A stretch of DNA of 53,157 nucleotides, from NCBI RefSeq assembly GCF_001544475.1, contig NZ_FCNW02000045.1, positions 1-53,157 of the forward strand, in the 5' to 3' direction. Both the position numbers and the translations under genes were made by a program. The notes under the pieces were generated by a model. That model had not been told where the DNA came from. It ran no database searches and saw only the letters and a list, made by a program, of their open reading frames with translations. The DNA comes from Caballeronia humi. GTDB lineage: Bacteria; Pseudomonadota; Gammaproteobacteria; Burkholderiales; Burkholderiaceae. Shown here piece by piece: positions 1 through 10,397 of the stretch. Each line of letters opens with the position of its first letter. Within the stretch, counting starts at the first letter, position 1.

Positions 1-761
1 ATTCTTGAAATTGGCCGCTTGCGTGATCTGCTGGAATACTCTCCAACGATCAATCTAGGCTTTTTGAAACCGCCTCTTAGTAACTGAAAGTGCCGGGCTT
101 TGCTGAGGCGGCGGGATCGGTGCGTCTCGAAGGGCAGCAGTTCAAGGAGCTCAATACCGTACAGCGATGCGCGCCAACGACCTGCCAGACGATGCGGAAT
201 CGAAACGGCGAATTTAACGCACCAATTCGGCACGCTCGGCGCCTTCAAAATTGCTGGCGCGCCGCATCGTGGATCGTCTGGCAACAGGGGCTTCTGTAAG
301 CATGCAAGCCGAGAGCAAGCGTGAACACGTGATTTTGTTCGTGCTGGTAAACGGCGCCACCACTCCGGCAGACCAGGTCATCGCGGTCGGGTGCGAGGTG
401 CCCGTCGAACTGACGACTGAGGTGCAGTTCGTCAAGTCGAAACAAGTGAAGCCCGGACGCGATGACATCGCGTATCGACACGACGCGAGATCGCTAAATC
501 TCCGATCACGCTTCGCCTGTCTTGTTCAGACGCGCCGCCGAGTTGGCGATGTGCCGCGCCTTTTAGTCTTTCGGTGGCGTCCATAGCGGCTCGCGGCACC
601 ATGTTTGCCGACGGCTAGGTGCCGGATGAACAGATCAATAAGTTCACACGCTGCGGCTCTCAGACAATGCCGACGTCCAGTTGCAGCCGCTGGCAGGGCC
701 GTTGCCGACGTCTTTGCGACGCATTGTCAGAGCCATGTCAGAGCCAGATCAATGATGTGGC
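1..761. other. No convincing gene; possible 3' tail of an upstream gene at 1-87
   Basis: Frame 1 of the plus strand is open from the first base and stops at TGA 85-87. The 28 residues read plausibly as the end of a protein, but there is too little to name it. The remainder holds only short overlapping frames on both strands, with no good ribosome binding site and no recognisable family. A small local duplication (TCAGAGCCATG followed by TCAGAGCCA) lies near 725-745. Confidence 0.3.
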
Positions 762-1220
762 TTACTCCAAGCTAGCCAAAGGCGATGGAGTGGATCCCAT
801 GACGAACGCTCGCAGCCGTTTCTCGGCATCGACCACGCGATGCATCGGAGCGCTCGCCAACTGTTCATCGTGAAGCGCAAGGATTACCTCGAACAATGAA
901 GACTCATCGTCTGCGAGCTTCCAGCCGTCGACTTTGGCAGCGCGCGCAAGCGCACTCTCCAGAGCTCGCTCTGCATCGTGATAGGTGTGAACCGGAAGGC
1001 TACCGAACCCCGCTAGTTGCAAGAAGTAACTCATATAAACGGCCCGGGCAAGCTCGTTGATCAGATGCTGGTTTCCTCCGTCTCGGCGACATGCGGCCAA
1101 CGCTAGATGGTGGGCCAAGCTGAGTTCGCGGACCGATGCTCGGTCCATCGGCAACAGAAGCGCTTTACTCAGGCGCTTGTGCGGCCGGGCGACGCGCCTT
1201 TTAGCGCGATTGTTTGACAT
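762..1220 (-). CDS. Small conserved Burkholderiaceae protein (often labelled Fis-family regulator)
   Basis: A 152-residue soluble protein with a basic N-terminus and a helical body. From memory it resembles short Burkholderia/Paraburkholderia proteins that pipelines label 'Fis family transcriptional regulator'; shared features are a leucine-rich PMDRASVRELSLAHHLAL-type start, a central YMSYFLQ stretch, and a C-terminal segment around LHDEQLASAPMHRVVDAEKRL. I see no clear helix-turn-helix, so DNA binding is not supported by what is visible. There is no strong Shine-Dalgarno before the ATG. It stands alone, flanked on both sides by more than 600 bases without recognisable genes. Function unknown. 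Confidence 0.7.
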   Translation of the reverse strand: MSNNRAKRRVARPHKRLSKALLLPMDRASVRELSLAHHLALAACRRDGGNQHLINELARAVYMSYFLQLAGFGSLPVHTYHDAERALESALARAAKVDGWKLADDESSLFEVILALHDEQLASAPMHRVVDAEKRLRAFVMGSTPSPLASLE

Positions 1221-1851
1221 GGTACGGAGCAGTTACTGACGGAGCTGAAAATTAGGTTATGAAACCGTTAGCGGCTTATATGGATTCTAATGCAGTTTGC
1301 GCGGAAGGTCGGTCCTGGATTAATGCGAGTTTGCGAGTCGGCTCACCAGTTCAGGCACTTCTGTCCGGTCGCTTTCTCTTTTTGACCGGTTTGTCAAACC
1401 AACGACGCGGCGGAGTGCCGCCCCCGCGCATCGCGCGGATTTTCAAGTAGCGGCGCGTAAATGGAGATCACTGCGGTCAAGCTGGCCGTCGCTGCTTCGC
1501 AGCAAGGTCGGCGACAGTCGGCAGGAGACGATGCGCGTAGCATTTGATCGGAAAATCGAACGTCCCGCCCAGGTTGATGCTTCCGAGATGCGTCGTCGCG
1601 ATGCGAAAACCATCACGTCGCCTCTTCGCCTCACCCCATCTCAGCAAAATTGAATCGTCCTTCTTCCTGCTAGACCGGGTTCTAGACGGCGAGTCGGATC
1701 ACCGCGACTCCGTTCTGAGCGTCGTGCAAGGGCGACACGCGGGTGCTGAATTTCGCGTGCACAGGCCCGCCAGCTCGCTGTAGGTGAGCGGGAACGCCAC
1801 AAGCCGGCGCGCTATCGAGCTCAATCGGGTGGTTGCCCGACATCGGGTCGT
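1221..1851. other. No recognisable gene
   Basis: Only short frames under about 80 residues occur on either strand. None has a usable ribosome binding site plus a recognisable motif. It lies downstream of the ATP-grasp gene (minus strand) and upstream of the small gene ending at 762. No clear terminator hairpin was found. Confidence 0.3.
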
Positions 1852-2727
1852 TTACGAGGAACGCGTATGGAACAAGCGCCCCCAGTCGTAGTCGACCTTA
1901 TCCGGGTAGAGCCGGTCGACACCGGCACCAGGTGTGAATGTCAATTCGCCGAAATAGATTCTATCGCCTAGCGAATAGAGATCCACCCGCACGTAGTCGA
2001 AGTCGGCAGCGAGGGCCTTGGCGGTGACCAGTATCTGTGCCAGATTGTCCGGGCGTGGGGCAGGTGTCGGGCTTGTAAAGAAACCTGCGACGGCGATGTC
2101 CAGAAGATTCCACTGCTCGTCGAAGAAGTCGCCGCACGGGCGGGGCGTGAAGCGGTCAGAAACCCGCATGATATACGCGTTCTTCTTTCCCGTCCGCTCG
2201 GTGAAGCAGTGAACTTTGATATCGGCCGGCACGTCGCCGTGTTCGTCCAGCAACAGTTGCTCGAAGAAGAGACGTGGCCTGATGCCCTTATAGTGCCGCT
2301 CTCGCGCGATGCGATAAAAGTTCGTGGATAGCCAGTGCGCCGCGAGCGCATGGAGTTCTTCGAAGGTGGTCTCCGACTTTTCGCGCACGATCTTCACAAA
2401 GTTGCTGGCATGATTGACCTTCATCACAAAGGACCGAGGCAAGGCGTCGAAGTCGGCTCTGGTGAATGGCTCCGGGGTTGCCAGCAACGGAATGAGATAC
2501 GCGTCGCCGATGGTGCGGGTTACGTAATCACGCACTAGGAGTTTGTCGGCGAAAAGTGCGAAGCACGGATCCGGATGCAGACACCGATGCAGGATCTTTT
2601 CGTTGAAGGTAAGCGGGTGCTCGACGTTGGGAAAGCGGCCGACCTTGCGTCGATGCGACAGGCTCAAAAACATCGCGTCCGGAAGTAAATCCTTTACGCG
2701 ACCCCTTAAAGACTCGGCGATTGACAT
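1852..2727 (-). CDS. TupA-like ATP-grasp protein (polysaccharide-associated)
   Basis: About 291 residues, matching the TupA-like ATP-grasp family found in polysaccharide and teichuronopeptide clusters. Visible family features are the N-terminal 'FNEKILHR' block, 'FADKLLVRDYV', a lysine-bearing strand 'FVMKVNHAS' where ATP-grasp folds bind nucleotide, 'FFEQLLLDEHG', 'DIKVHCF', and the acidic C-terminal 'DFDYVRVDLYSLGDRIYFGELTFTPG' region carrying metal-binding Asp/Glu. I chose the ATG at 2727, which has GGGAGA seven bases upstream, over the GTG at 2745. Characterised relatives ligate amino acids, but the substrate here is unknown. It has no polysaccharide neighbours within several kilobases, so it is an orphan decoration enzyme, perhaps acting on the glycans made at 16-20 or 34-42 kb (inference). 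Confidence 0.85.
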   Translation of the reverse strand: MSIAESLRGRVKDLLPDAMFLSLSHRRKVGRFPNVEHPLTFNEKILHRCLHPDPCFALFADKLLVRDYVTRTIGDAYLIPLLATPEPFTRADFDALPRSFVMKVNHASNFVKIVREKSETTFEELHALAAHWLSTNFYRIARERHYKGIRPRLFFEQLLLDEHGDVPADIKVHCFTERTGKKNAYIMRVSDRFTPRPCGDFFDEQWNLLDIAVAGFFTSPTPAPRPDNLAQILVTAKALAADFDYVRVDLYSLGDRIYFGELTFTPGAGVDRLYPDKVDYDWGRLFHTRSS

Positions 2728-3224
2728 GTCTTCGTCTCCCGACACAAGCCGGCGTCACCTCCCCAGTTGTGCCATTCTCTGCAACGCTGACTTCTCCGTC
2801 AGCGCGACGTTGGACTACCGGCTATCTTGACTTACAGACCCTTCCCGTGACCTCAATCTTGCTGCAGTGATTGAGCTTGACCTGGCTGTCTCGCAGTATG
2901 GCTGGACGCGGGGCTCACCTGCACCATATTTGGGCGCCGTAATGCCTCTCTGTTCGAACGCGCACAGTTCGACGACATAACGCAAAGCGCAAATGGTAAA
3001 GGTTCTGAGCGGACCGCAGACTTCCCGACGCCATTGTCGGTGACGTTTATCACGGCATCCCGTTCACTCCAGCGGGGCCACCTTGGAAAATAGGTCGGGC
3101 CATGACAAGGACGCCAAGGACCAAAGGAATCACGCGTCCAACCCCTGAGCCCACGGCGACCAGCGACCTTCAGCGACGGGAGTTCGGCATCGTGGAGAGC
3201 AGCGCCCGAAAAGCTCACGCGCGC
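2728..3224. other. No recognisable gene
   Basis: No frame on either strand has a good start or a family I recognise. The stretch contains the 5' leader of the ATP-grasp gene on the minus strand and the region downstream of the zinc-finger gene. Confidence 0.3.
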
Positions 3225-3392
3225 TCAGCCCCCGCCGATGCCTTGCACGACCTTGCCCGTGCCGCCGCACACTTCGCACGTCTCGCCGTCCTTGGTGCCA
3301 GAGCCGTCGCAGGCGGGGCACAAGTCCTCGCCAGTTCCAGGGGTGCCAGGTTCGGCTTCGTCGCCGGGGTTGAGGGGAGGTTGTTGCGCCAT
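3225..3392 (-). CDS. 55-residue DnaJ-type zinc-finger protein, copy 1
   Basis: A small protein starting MAQQPPLNPGDEAEP and carrying two CxxCxGxG motifs (CPACDGSG at residues 25-32, CEVCGGTG at 40-47), ending GIGGG. Two such motifs make one DnaJ-type zinc centre, so this resembles half of the DnaJ cysteine-rich domain without J-domain or substrate domains. A same-length paralog lies at 43395-43562. The differences are conservative, so both look under purifying selection. The Shine-Dalgarno before this copy is weaker than for copy 2. A 6-bp inverted repeat (GCGGCG-TTTA-CGCCGC, about 3422-3437) lies just upstream. The likely role is zinc-dependent protein or thiol interaction (inference); the gene is too short to call a chaperone. 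Confidence 0.75.
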   Translation of the reverse strand: MAQQPPLNPGDEAEPGTPGTGEDLCPACDGSGTKDGETCEVCGGTGKVVQGIGGG

Positions 3393-3840
3393 GATGTGGT
3401 CCAGTGAGCGCCGACGACTCTGCGGCGTTTACGCCGCTTCAGCAAGCAGCATTCCAAGTATCCGTCCGGGCTTCCTGGGGAAACAAGCACAATTTTTTAC
3501 AGGTACCCGATGGCGCAGCGGCGTGCAGAGGCCGGACGAGTCCTGACATTGACGCACCTTCGACAACAAGAATCGATTCGCTACAGCCCAACAGCGCGTC
3601 CGACCTCGCTCCGGTAGGATCGACTCGACCCTTGCCAGCGCATTACGTAATCTGCAGACGAACTGAAACACCGCGCAAAAGGGTATCCCATGTATTGCTG
3701 TTCGAAAGCGGATCGCCTTAATATGGCGCGCCGGGCTCCTTCAGTCTAACGCAGGACGATCGGCTACTAGGCATTGTGCCTAATGCAAAGCCAGGCGTGA
3801 TCGAATGCTTACCGATGACAATCGCGAACGGAGGAGCAAG
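3393..3840. other. Intergenic; short inverted repeat only
   Basis: Shared 5' region between the minus-strand zinc-finger gene and the plus-strand small gene at 3841, so it should hold divergent promoters. The only structure seen is GCGGCGTTTACGCCGC near 3422-3437. I cannot place -35/-10 boxes with confidence. Confidence 0.3.
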
Positions 3841-4038
3841 ATGCTTAGTCCACACGAATTCGCGACCTTGATGCTGGTCAAGGACGCACCCGAGCAGGTC
3901 GAGTTGGGTCGCGCCGAGCTCGACGCATTGTTGGAACGCCAGCTCATCACGTTGGAAAACCTCGCTTCGGGACAACTGCCTCCACACGTTACGTGCGACG
4001 GCGATTTCATTCTGAGAGCCGTCGCCCGAAAACACTAG
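3841..4038 (+). CDS. Small conserved hypothetical protein, 65 residues
   Basis: The start at 3841 is chosen because GGAGGAG lies directly upstream of ATG; the frame can be extended to 3805 but without a comparable site. The product is acidic, beginning MLSPHEFATLMLVKDAPEQV, with a helix-forming middle (ELGRAELDALLERQLITLE) and a C-terminal 'DGDFILRAVAR' strand-helix. I recall similar short proteins in Burkholderia genomes with no established function, sometimes mislabelled as SecA-related. Codon usage and the strong ribosome binding site support a real gene. It stands alone. Confidence 0.7.
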   Translation: MLSPHEFATLMLVKDAPEQVELGRAELDALLERQLITLENLASGQLPPHVTCDGDFILRAVARKH

Positions 4039-4709
4039 TAGGCAGCGTTCTGGCTCATTGCACGCCTGCTAAGTTCGACATCAGTACTCATGCGCGACCG
4101 TCATCAAGCTCAGCGACTTTGGCGAGCGGATGAAAATGAACATCCCAACCTGTGCGTTCGGTGATGAAGTGCAGGAAGGTGGATTTTCACGCGCGGACGG
4201 CATTGAAGTGCCCCAGTGCTGGAAATCACGATGAAAATGCCATCCAAATGCAGTATTGATCCACGCGGGGGGATCGGCTCCCGCATTCACTGCTCGTCGC
4301 TTCTGATAGTGCGGCGGACCCGACCTCGGCGCACGCCGACATCGGTGTCCCATTACTGTAGGTGTTGGCGGGCGGAGCCGGCATGCGGTAATGCCGGGCG
4401 CCGACATGACGTTCGCCAGCAGTGGCCCCCACGTCCGGCGGAGCCGGTGCGCGTCAGCACGCATCGATAGGCGCGTCGCGCTGAACCGCAGCTCAGAGAA
4501 AACGGGCTCGATATTAAATCGGTATATCAATGGCGACCTCTCTGGCGGGAGCATCGGGTCTTGCCACAGACATGGGCGACATGCCGTTTTCCCAGACGTG
4601 CGTCACAGTACAGCTCCCATCAAGTCTGGCCATGAAACGTGACTGCAAGGGGCACTCGCCCGATCCGCGTATCGTCAGCGCTCGACGGATCGATCGCTAG
4701 TCCATCGCG
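4039..4709. other. No recognisable gene
   Basis: Overlapping low-quality frames on both strands without Shine-Dalgarno or motif. It borders the IS630 relic on its right, so it may be decayed flank, but I see no terminal inverted repeat. Confidence 0.3.
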
Positions 4710-5395
4710 TCATTGAAATGGCACCGGTCGAATTCGCCGCGATGGATCGTCGCACTTCCATTTGATCGGGTTCGGATTCTTGTTGTGCTCGCGGATATCG
4801 CGCATCAGCTTGCGATCCAAATCCTTAACGGTGGTGAAGATGCCTCGCGCGATTACGTCCTGCTGGATCCGCGCAAACCAGTTTTCCACCTGATTCGGCC
4901 AAGAGGTATGGTCGGCGTGTAATGCAACCGTACGTTGCGGTGTTGCTGCAGAAACTCCTGCACACGTGCGCTTTTGTGGCTGCTGACGTTGTCGCAAATC
5001 ACATGAACTTCTTGCTTGGGCCGCTGGCTGGCGATCACGTCGGTGAGGAAGGCGACGGACTGCTCGCTGGTATGGCGTGATGCGGTTTTGCCGATGACTT
5101 GCCCGGTCGCCGTATTGAGCGCAGCAACAGGCTCAGCGTGCCGTTACGCTTGTATTCGAAGCCATGGCTCTCGGCACGGCCTGGCGACAGCGGCAACATC
5201 CGGTCCTTACGATCCAGGGCCTGAATGGCCGTCTTCTCGTCCACACAGAACACCACCCCATGAGCGGGCGGGTTCAGATATCAGAATCGCCCGGCCGCGC
5301 CGAGGATCAGCTGCGCGCACCGTCTGGCTGCGAGTTGCTGACAGCAACTGTTCGCGCTCAAGCGCGGTCATGTTCATCTTTTCCATGCATTTCAT
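4710..5395 (-). pseudogene. IS630-family transposase relic
   Basis: Three minus-strand frames together spell pieces of one IS630-type DDE transposase. The N-terminal piece (from about 5395) reads MNMTALEREQLLSATRSQT. The first catalytic Asp piece is 'FCVDEKTAIQALDR' (near 5250). The second is 'HVICDNVSSHKS' (near 5000), with the DN-x-x-x-H pattern. The catalytic Glu piece is 'SWPNQVENWFARIQQDV' (near 4900), followed by a normal-looking C-terminus to about 4710. The N-terminal helix-turn-helix region between the first two pieces is deleted. At least two more frameshifts occur, near 5150 (after NGTLSL) and near 4920 (after HYTPT). The element is inactive and its ends are not identifiable by eye. 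Confidence 0.85.
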
Positions 5396-5637
5396 TGAAT
5401 ATCACATCGGGTGCTTTTTCAATGATGCATTGGACTAGCCCCGCGAGCGCCGACGAGAAACTGAGGAAACGTTTATGTGTTCTTGCCTGCTGACAGGACA
5501 ATGCACTCGACCCCGACGTTCTTCGTCTGATCCGGCAAACAAAGCAAGTCGCTTATTCCGATCCTTTCGATTGGACCATCGCCTGCGCGATATAAAACCC
5601 AAAGTCCCCCGTCGCTGGAGGTGCACCTCGTATCTGC

Positions 5638-8392
5638 TCACCTCTGATCCTCACGACGGCCAACGCCGAGCGCCTCGAGCAGCGGCCGAAGGGCATCGAG
5701 TTCCGAGCCGAAGCCGGTCCAATCTCCCGCTTTCAATCGCTCGATGGCCCGATCATAGTGGGCGAGTGCCTCGCGGGCGCGCGCGTCTGCCGTGCCCCGA
5801 GCCTGCGACGCCACCGGGGCGGTCTCTTTGAAGAGCGCCGCCAAGCTTCGCCCAAGGTCTCCTCCATCACCACACGCTCGCCGTAGGCGGCAATCACCCG
5901 CTTCAATTCGGGTAACTGACCGGACGCCGCGCGCAAGTAGAGTGGAGAGACGTAGAGGATCGAACTCTCGATTGGCACGACCACGAGATGGCCGCGAATG
6001 ACACGCGAGCCCATCTGGTTCCACAGCGAGATCTGCTGCGAAATCTCGGTATTTTGCTGGATGCGCGCCTCGATCTGGAACGGCCCATAGACCAGCTTGT
6101 CCTTGGGGAAAGTGTAGACGATGAGCTTGCCGTATTCAGGCGGATCGCAACGCGCCGCCAACCAGGCGATCATGTTCTCGCGCTGGCTGGGCACCATTGG
6201 CAGCAAAAGGACGAACTCGGCGCGCGCCTCGCCGGGGAGCCGCATGATCATGTAGTAAGGCGTCATCGGCGTGCCGGGGGCATTCCCGCCATCGAAGCCG
6301 GCCAATGCCCGCGGGAACTGCCAGAGATCCTCGCGATTATAGAAGACTTCCGGCGTATCCATATGGTAGGCGCGTAGAGTTGCGCCTGGATCAAGAACAG
6401 ACCTTCGGGATAGCGGATATGTTGCTGCAGCTCTCGTGGCATCGCCTCCAAAGGCTTGAATAACCCCGGGAAGATGCGCTGATACGTCCGAAGGATCGGA
6501 TCGGCACGATCGCTCACGTAGAAGTCGACCGCGCCGTTATAGGCATCGATCACCACCTTGACCGCATTGCGGATGTAGTTGGCGCCGTCGCCGATACTCG
6601 GCTGCGCGTACGGGAACCATCGGCTGGTGGTATAGGCGTCCTGCATCCAGAAAAGGCGCCCCTCGCTCGCGACGATATAGGGATCATGGTCGAGGCTGAG
6701 GAACGGGGCGATCGTGCGCACCCGGTCCTGAATGTTACGGTGGAGCAAGATCCGGCTTTCGTCCGTGATGTAGTCCGTAAGCAGGATGTTGGGATCGCTA
6801 AGGTGCCAGGAGAAGAGAACGCGTCGCGCCAGGCTGCCAATGGCGACACCGTCGCGCCCGCTGTATGTGGTGTAGATGTTGTCCTTCCCCTTGGGGTAGT
6901 CGAATTCCGGTACGCTGCCCTTCACGATGACGTAGCCTTGGCTGCCTTCACCGAGATAGAGGCGCGGTTCGCGGATGATCGGGCCGCCGTTGGCGACAGG
7001 CGGAATATCCTGCAGATAGAGAGAAGGCAAACCTTCCGTGGATTTCTCAGTGACCGGCGACATCACGACACCGTTGCCGTGGGTGAACAGGAGCCGCAGG
7101 TTCACCCAGGTCTGCGCGTTTGCCGGAAGCATCGCCGCCTGCAATTCGCGCGCCGATAGCATGACCTGCCGGTAGCCGGCGTCAAGCCGATAGCGGTCGA
7201 TGTCCACAGAGAGAAATTTGAAATAGGTCCTGATCTCCTGTAGTTGCGCGTAGGTATCCATCAGCGGCTGCACATCCCACAGACGGATGTTGTCGATGGT
7301 CGCGCGGTTGGCCTGGAGCGAGGCGAGATTCAGCCCCTGCTCGGCCGGAAACGGTTTCACCGCGATCCGCTCCAGGCCATAGGCCTTGCGGGTCAGCGCG
7401 ATATTGTGCTCGATATAGGGTGCCTCCAGCTTTAGCTCGCTCGGCTTGACATAGAAGCGCTGGAACAACGCCGGGTAGATCAGGGCGAACACAAACGAGC
7501 TGCCGAACACCAGCAGCGCCGAGGCTGCAGGAATTCGATAGCTGCGCCCGCGTATGTTGGCCCACGACGCGATGGATGCGGCAGTCGCAAGGCCGATGAG
7601 CACCCACAGGACCGGCAGCTCGACGTGGACGTCCGTATAGCCGGCGCCGACCACGACGCCGTTGTCGCCGTAGAGCAGCAGAAAGCGGTCGAGTCCGTAG
7701 GACCAGGCCTTCAGCGCGAAGAACGAGCCGAGCAGTGCGCGTCCATGCGTGGCGGCGGCGGGCGAGAGCCCACGCGGCGACTTCTCGAGTGCGATGTCGC
7801 CGCGCACCCAGTAGACTGCGCCTGCGACAACTGCGCTGCAGACGAGCAGTAGAAGCAGCCAGTTCTTCAGCGCAATATACGCGGGCAGCGAGAAGAGATA
7901 GAAGCTGATGTCCTCACCAAAGATTGGTTCGAGCTCGCCATACGGCACCTGATGAAGGAAGCGAAGCGCTATATCCCAGTTCGAGATTTCGCCGGCGGCG
8001 ATGATGAGCCCGGAGATGACGGCGACGCCAGCGATGGCGGAGCGCCAGGGAATGCGCGGCGCGAGCTGGTTGGCCAGTTCGCTTTTGAGCGCCGGCATAG
8101 CCGACAAAAACGCTGCTCCCGCTTGAGAGGGACCCCGACTCCTCGCGTAGCGGTGCGCGAGGAACCCCGACACGCCTATAGTGCCCGCTGATGCGGCGAA
8201 CACGGCGACAAACAGGAGCGCCTGGGCGGATAGGACCGTCCAAAAAACGGGCAGATAGCCGATCGAAGAGAACCATAGCCAGTCGACGAGGACGCCAGTG
8301 ATGCGCCCGAGCAGGACCAGGCCGGCGACGACAACCGCAAAGGTAATCGCATTACGTCTCAAGCGCACGCCGCACCTCACTTGCGACCTCAT
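5638..8392 (-). pseudogene. UPF0182 family large membrane protein, two frameshifts
   Basis: Across three frames this locus encodes about 918 residues of a UPF0182 (COG1615) protein, normal for the family. The N-terminal part (about 709 residues from 8392, with AAGGAG before the ATG) has several hydrophobic spans, the family's 'YGLDRFLLLYGDNGVVVGAGYTD' region and 'WHLSDPNILLTDYITDESR'. Near 6370 an apparent extra GC dinucleotide (or loss of one base) breaks the frame just before YHMDTPEVFYNREDLWQ. The second part runs to about 5846, where loss of one base breaks it again after EETLGE. The third part ends at 5638. Function of the family is unknown; it is a polytopic membrane protein with a large soluble domain. 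Everything but the two indels looks well kept, so this is either a recent pseudogene or a sequencing artefact. Confidence 0.85.
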
Positions 8393-8559
8393 CGACCATG
8401 CTCCTTTGCTAGACCCTAACCTGCAAGGAGCGTGGCTGAGCGGAATATCAATGCAGCCATCATAGCCGCGCGTAGTCAGGCAATGACGTGCGGGCGCCGG
8501 GGGAATCGATCAGCGATTCGTTCGCGTTGATTCCCCGCGCCCCGGCGCGATGGCTACAA

Positions 8560-9280
8560 CGTTGATCCGTCCGCCGCAATCGCGGCGGGCTCATCGACAC
8601 TCCGAAAACGGCCGCTGTTGCGCGTCCCACATAGACCCTGCCGTTCGCGCACATCGACGTGACGTACTTGTTGCCCTGCCCGAACTGATCGCGCGCCGCC
8701 ACCTCGTTGCTGTTGTAGAGCCCCTTCGCGAGATTGGTCGCGTCGTCCGCGCGGTGCACCCCGACCGCGACGTTTTACAGCACCCACACGACCCCGTTCG
8801 TGCTGTCGTTCAACGACACGCTGGGCGTTGGCGCGCCCGCCGAACGTGGCCCCACTTTGGCTGAGGGCCGTTAAGCCGAACGCCTTGATGTGATCGCCGA
8901 AGAGGATGTAGACCGTGTCGTTGATGGAGCGGGCATGCCGAATTCCCGCCGGTCGCGTGTCATCTGATTTCCTGATGAATATTATTCCGATTACGTTGAA
9001 CTTGCCCATCCGCGCGGTTCACTACGTCGAGAATCGATTCCTTGCCCGCGCCGAGCGCAAGCCGGACGATCGGGCCGCTTGCATCGGCGGCATCGGGCAA
9101 AACGAGCGCGCCGCCCGCGCCCAGGTCTTCGTCGGCCTCCGACTCCTGAACCGTATTTGACGGCCGGGGGTAAACGGAGACAATCCGGTTCGGAGCTAGA
9201 TTCAGCTTCAGGAACCCATTGCTATAGTTGCGCTGCACGCCTTGTCCGGTGGCGTCGAGATTGGCCTTTGCGACGCTCAC
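8560..9280 (-). pseudogene. Degraded PQQ-type beta-propeller protein
   Basis: Minus-strand pieces in different frames match, in order, the last blades of a quinoprotein/PQQ-repeat-like propeller: 'NYSNGFLKLNL', 'EADEDLGAGGALVLPD', 'IVRLALGAGKES', then 'INDTVYILFGDHIKAFGLT', then 'DATNLAKGLYNSNEVAARD' and 'NKYVTSMCANGRVYVG', with the usual terminal 'AAVFGV'. Family members of this kind carry repeated 'GNIYVVDRDNMGKFN'-like blades and end with VFG. Several frameshifts separate the pieces and there is no intact start, so the gene is dead. The 5' part is missing or unrecognisable beyond about 9280. The match is by remembered pattern. Confidence 0.65.
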
Positions 9281-10397
9281 GACAGGAGTCTGAGGCGCTC
9301 AGACGATTGTGCCGGTTATGGCGGCCCTTGGCCGCACGCCGTGATTGCGGCGTCACGCAGGCCTGGCCCCGCCTGACATCAACAGCGTCCTCGCAACGTT
9401 CACACGCACCAGCGTGGCGGGCTCCGCGACGCAGCCAGCATGCCCCCGCAATGTCACGGCCGCGAAGCGGACGCGGATTTCTTGGCCTGCCTGCGATCAA
9501 CGTCCGTCTCCAACAGTTTGAACGGCCGACCTCGCGGCACTGTGGCCTTCCATTCGCCGTCGGAGGTCTTCGCCGCGACAATCGCCTCAGCAAGTGGACC
9601 TCACGGCTCTGACCATCAAACCCGCTGTTGCAGTTTCATCTTCGGAAGAGCTTGGCGAAAAGCGCCAGAAATTCCCCCTTAATCGCTCATTTGCTCCGCA
9701 CGGCGATTTGGTACCGTTCAATGCGCGGTTCGCTGACGGCAGCAAAACGCCGTTCGGCCGTGCTACGTCGCGGCCGTCGCCGTCGGGGTGGTCTCAAACG
9801 CCAAGGAAGACATGTGTTGCCGACTAGGTTCCAGTCGGCACTTTGACCTAGCACTGACGGCACCACTGCCGGCTCTGATGATCCGCATCGTTGTCAGAAG
9901 ACCACTTCCCCATATGGAGCTATTCGTCAAATGTGACAAACAGGACATCGGCGAACCAGTAACAACATCGCCGGGCAGGCATGATCACATCACGCAAGCA
10001 GGACATCGCGCACATGGTGCGCGTCATGCGGCCGTCCTTGGGCAGTGACCGCCGGCCAGCCGTAGCCGCTGATAATGGAGCAGACGCCTCCGTCGGCTGC
10101 GCGACTGGCGAGCCACCTGACTATAACTACAGCTGTGCTCGATCGATGATTTGCCGCTGCAACCAGATGATTCGACGCCGCACAATCTGCGTAGCAGAGG
10201 GATGCGTGATGGAGCAGAAAGGTTTGTTCGTCGTTCGCCAGCACGGTGGACGAGGTGCACTGTATATGCAAAAAAGAGCTGAGCGAGATACTGTCCTTTG
10301 AATGCAATCCCCGGGTCAGCGTCGCGTCGCTCCAATGGCGCTGGCCGGCTACGCCCAAGACCGATCAGATGCGGACCTGCCGCACCTCTAAGTTAAT
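9281..10397. other. Largely decayed DNA; no intact gene
   Basis: On the minus strand short stretches read like protein, for example 'EAIVAAKTSDGEWK' (about 9550-9592) and, in another frame nearer 9400, 'CVAEPATLVRVNVARTLLM'. Frames change and stops intervene, so they look like eroded coding DNA of unknown family. The rest (9650-10397) shows nothing I can support on either strand. Confidence 0.3.
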
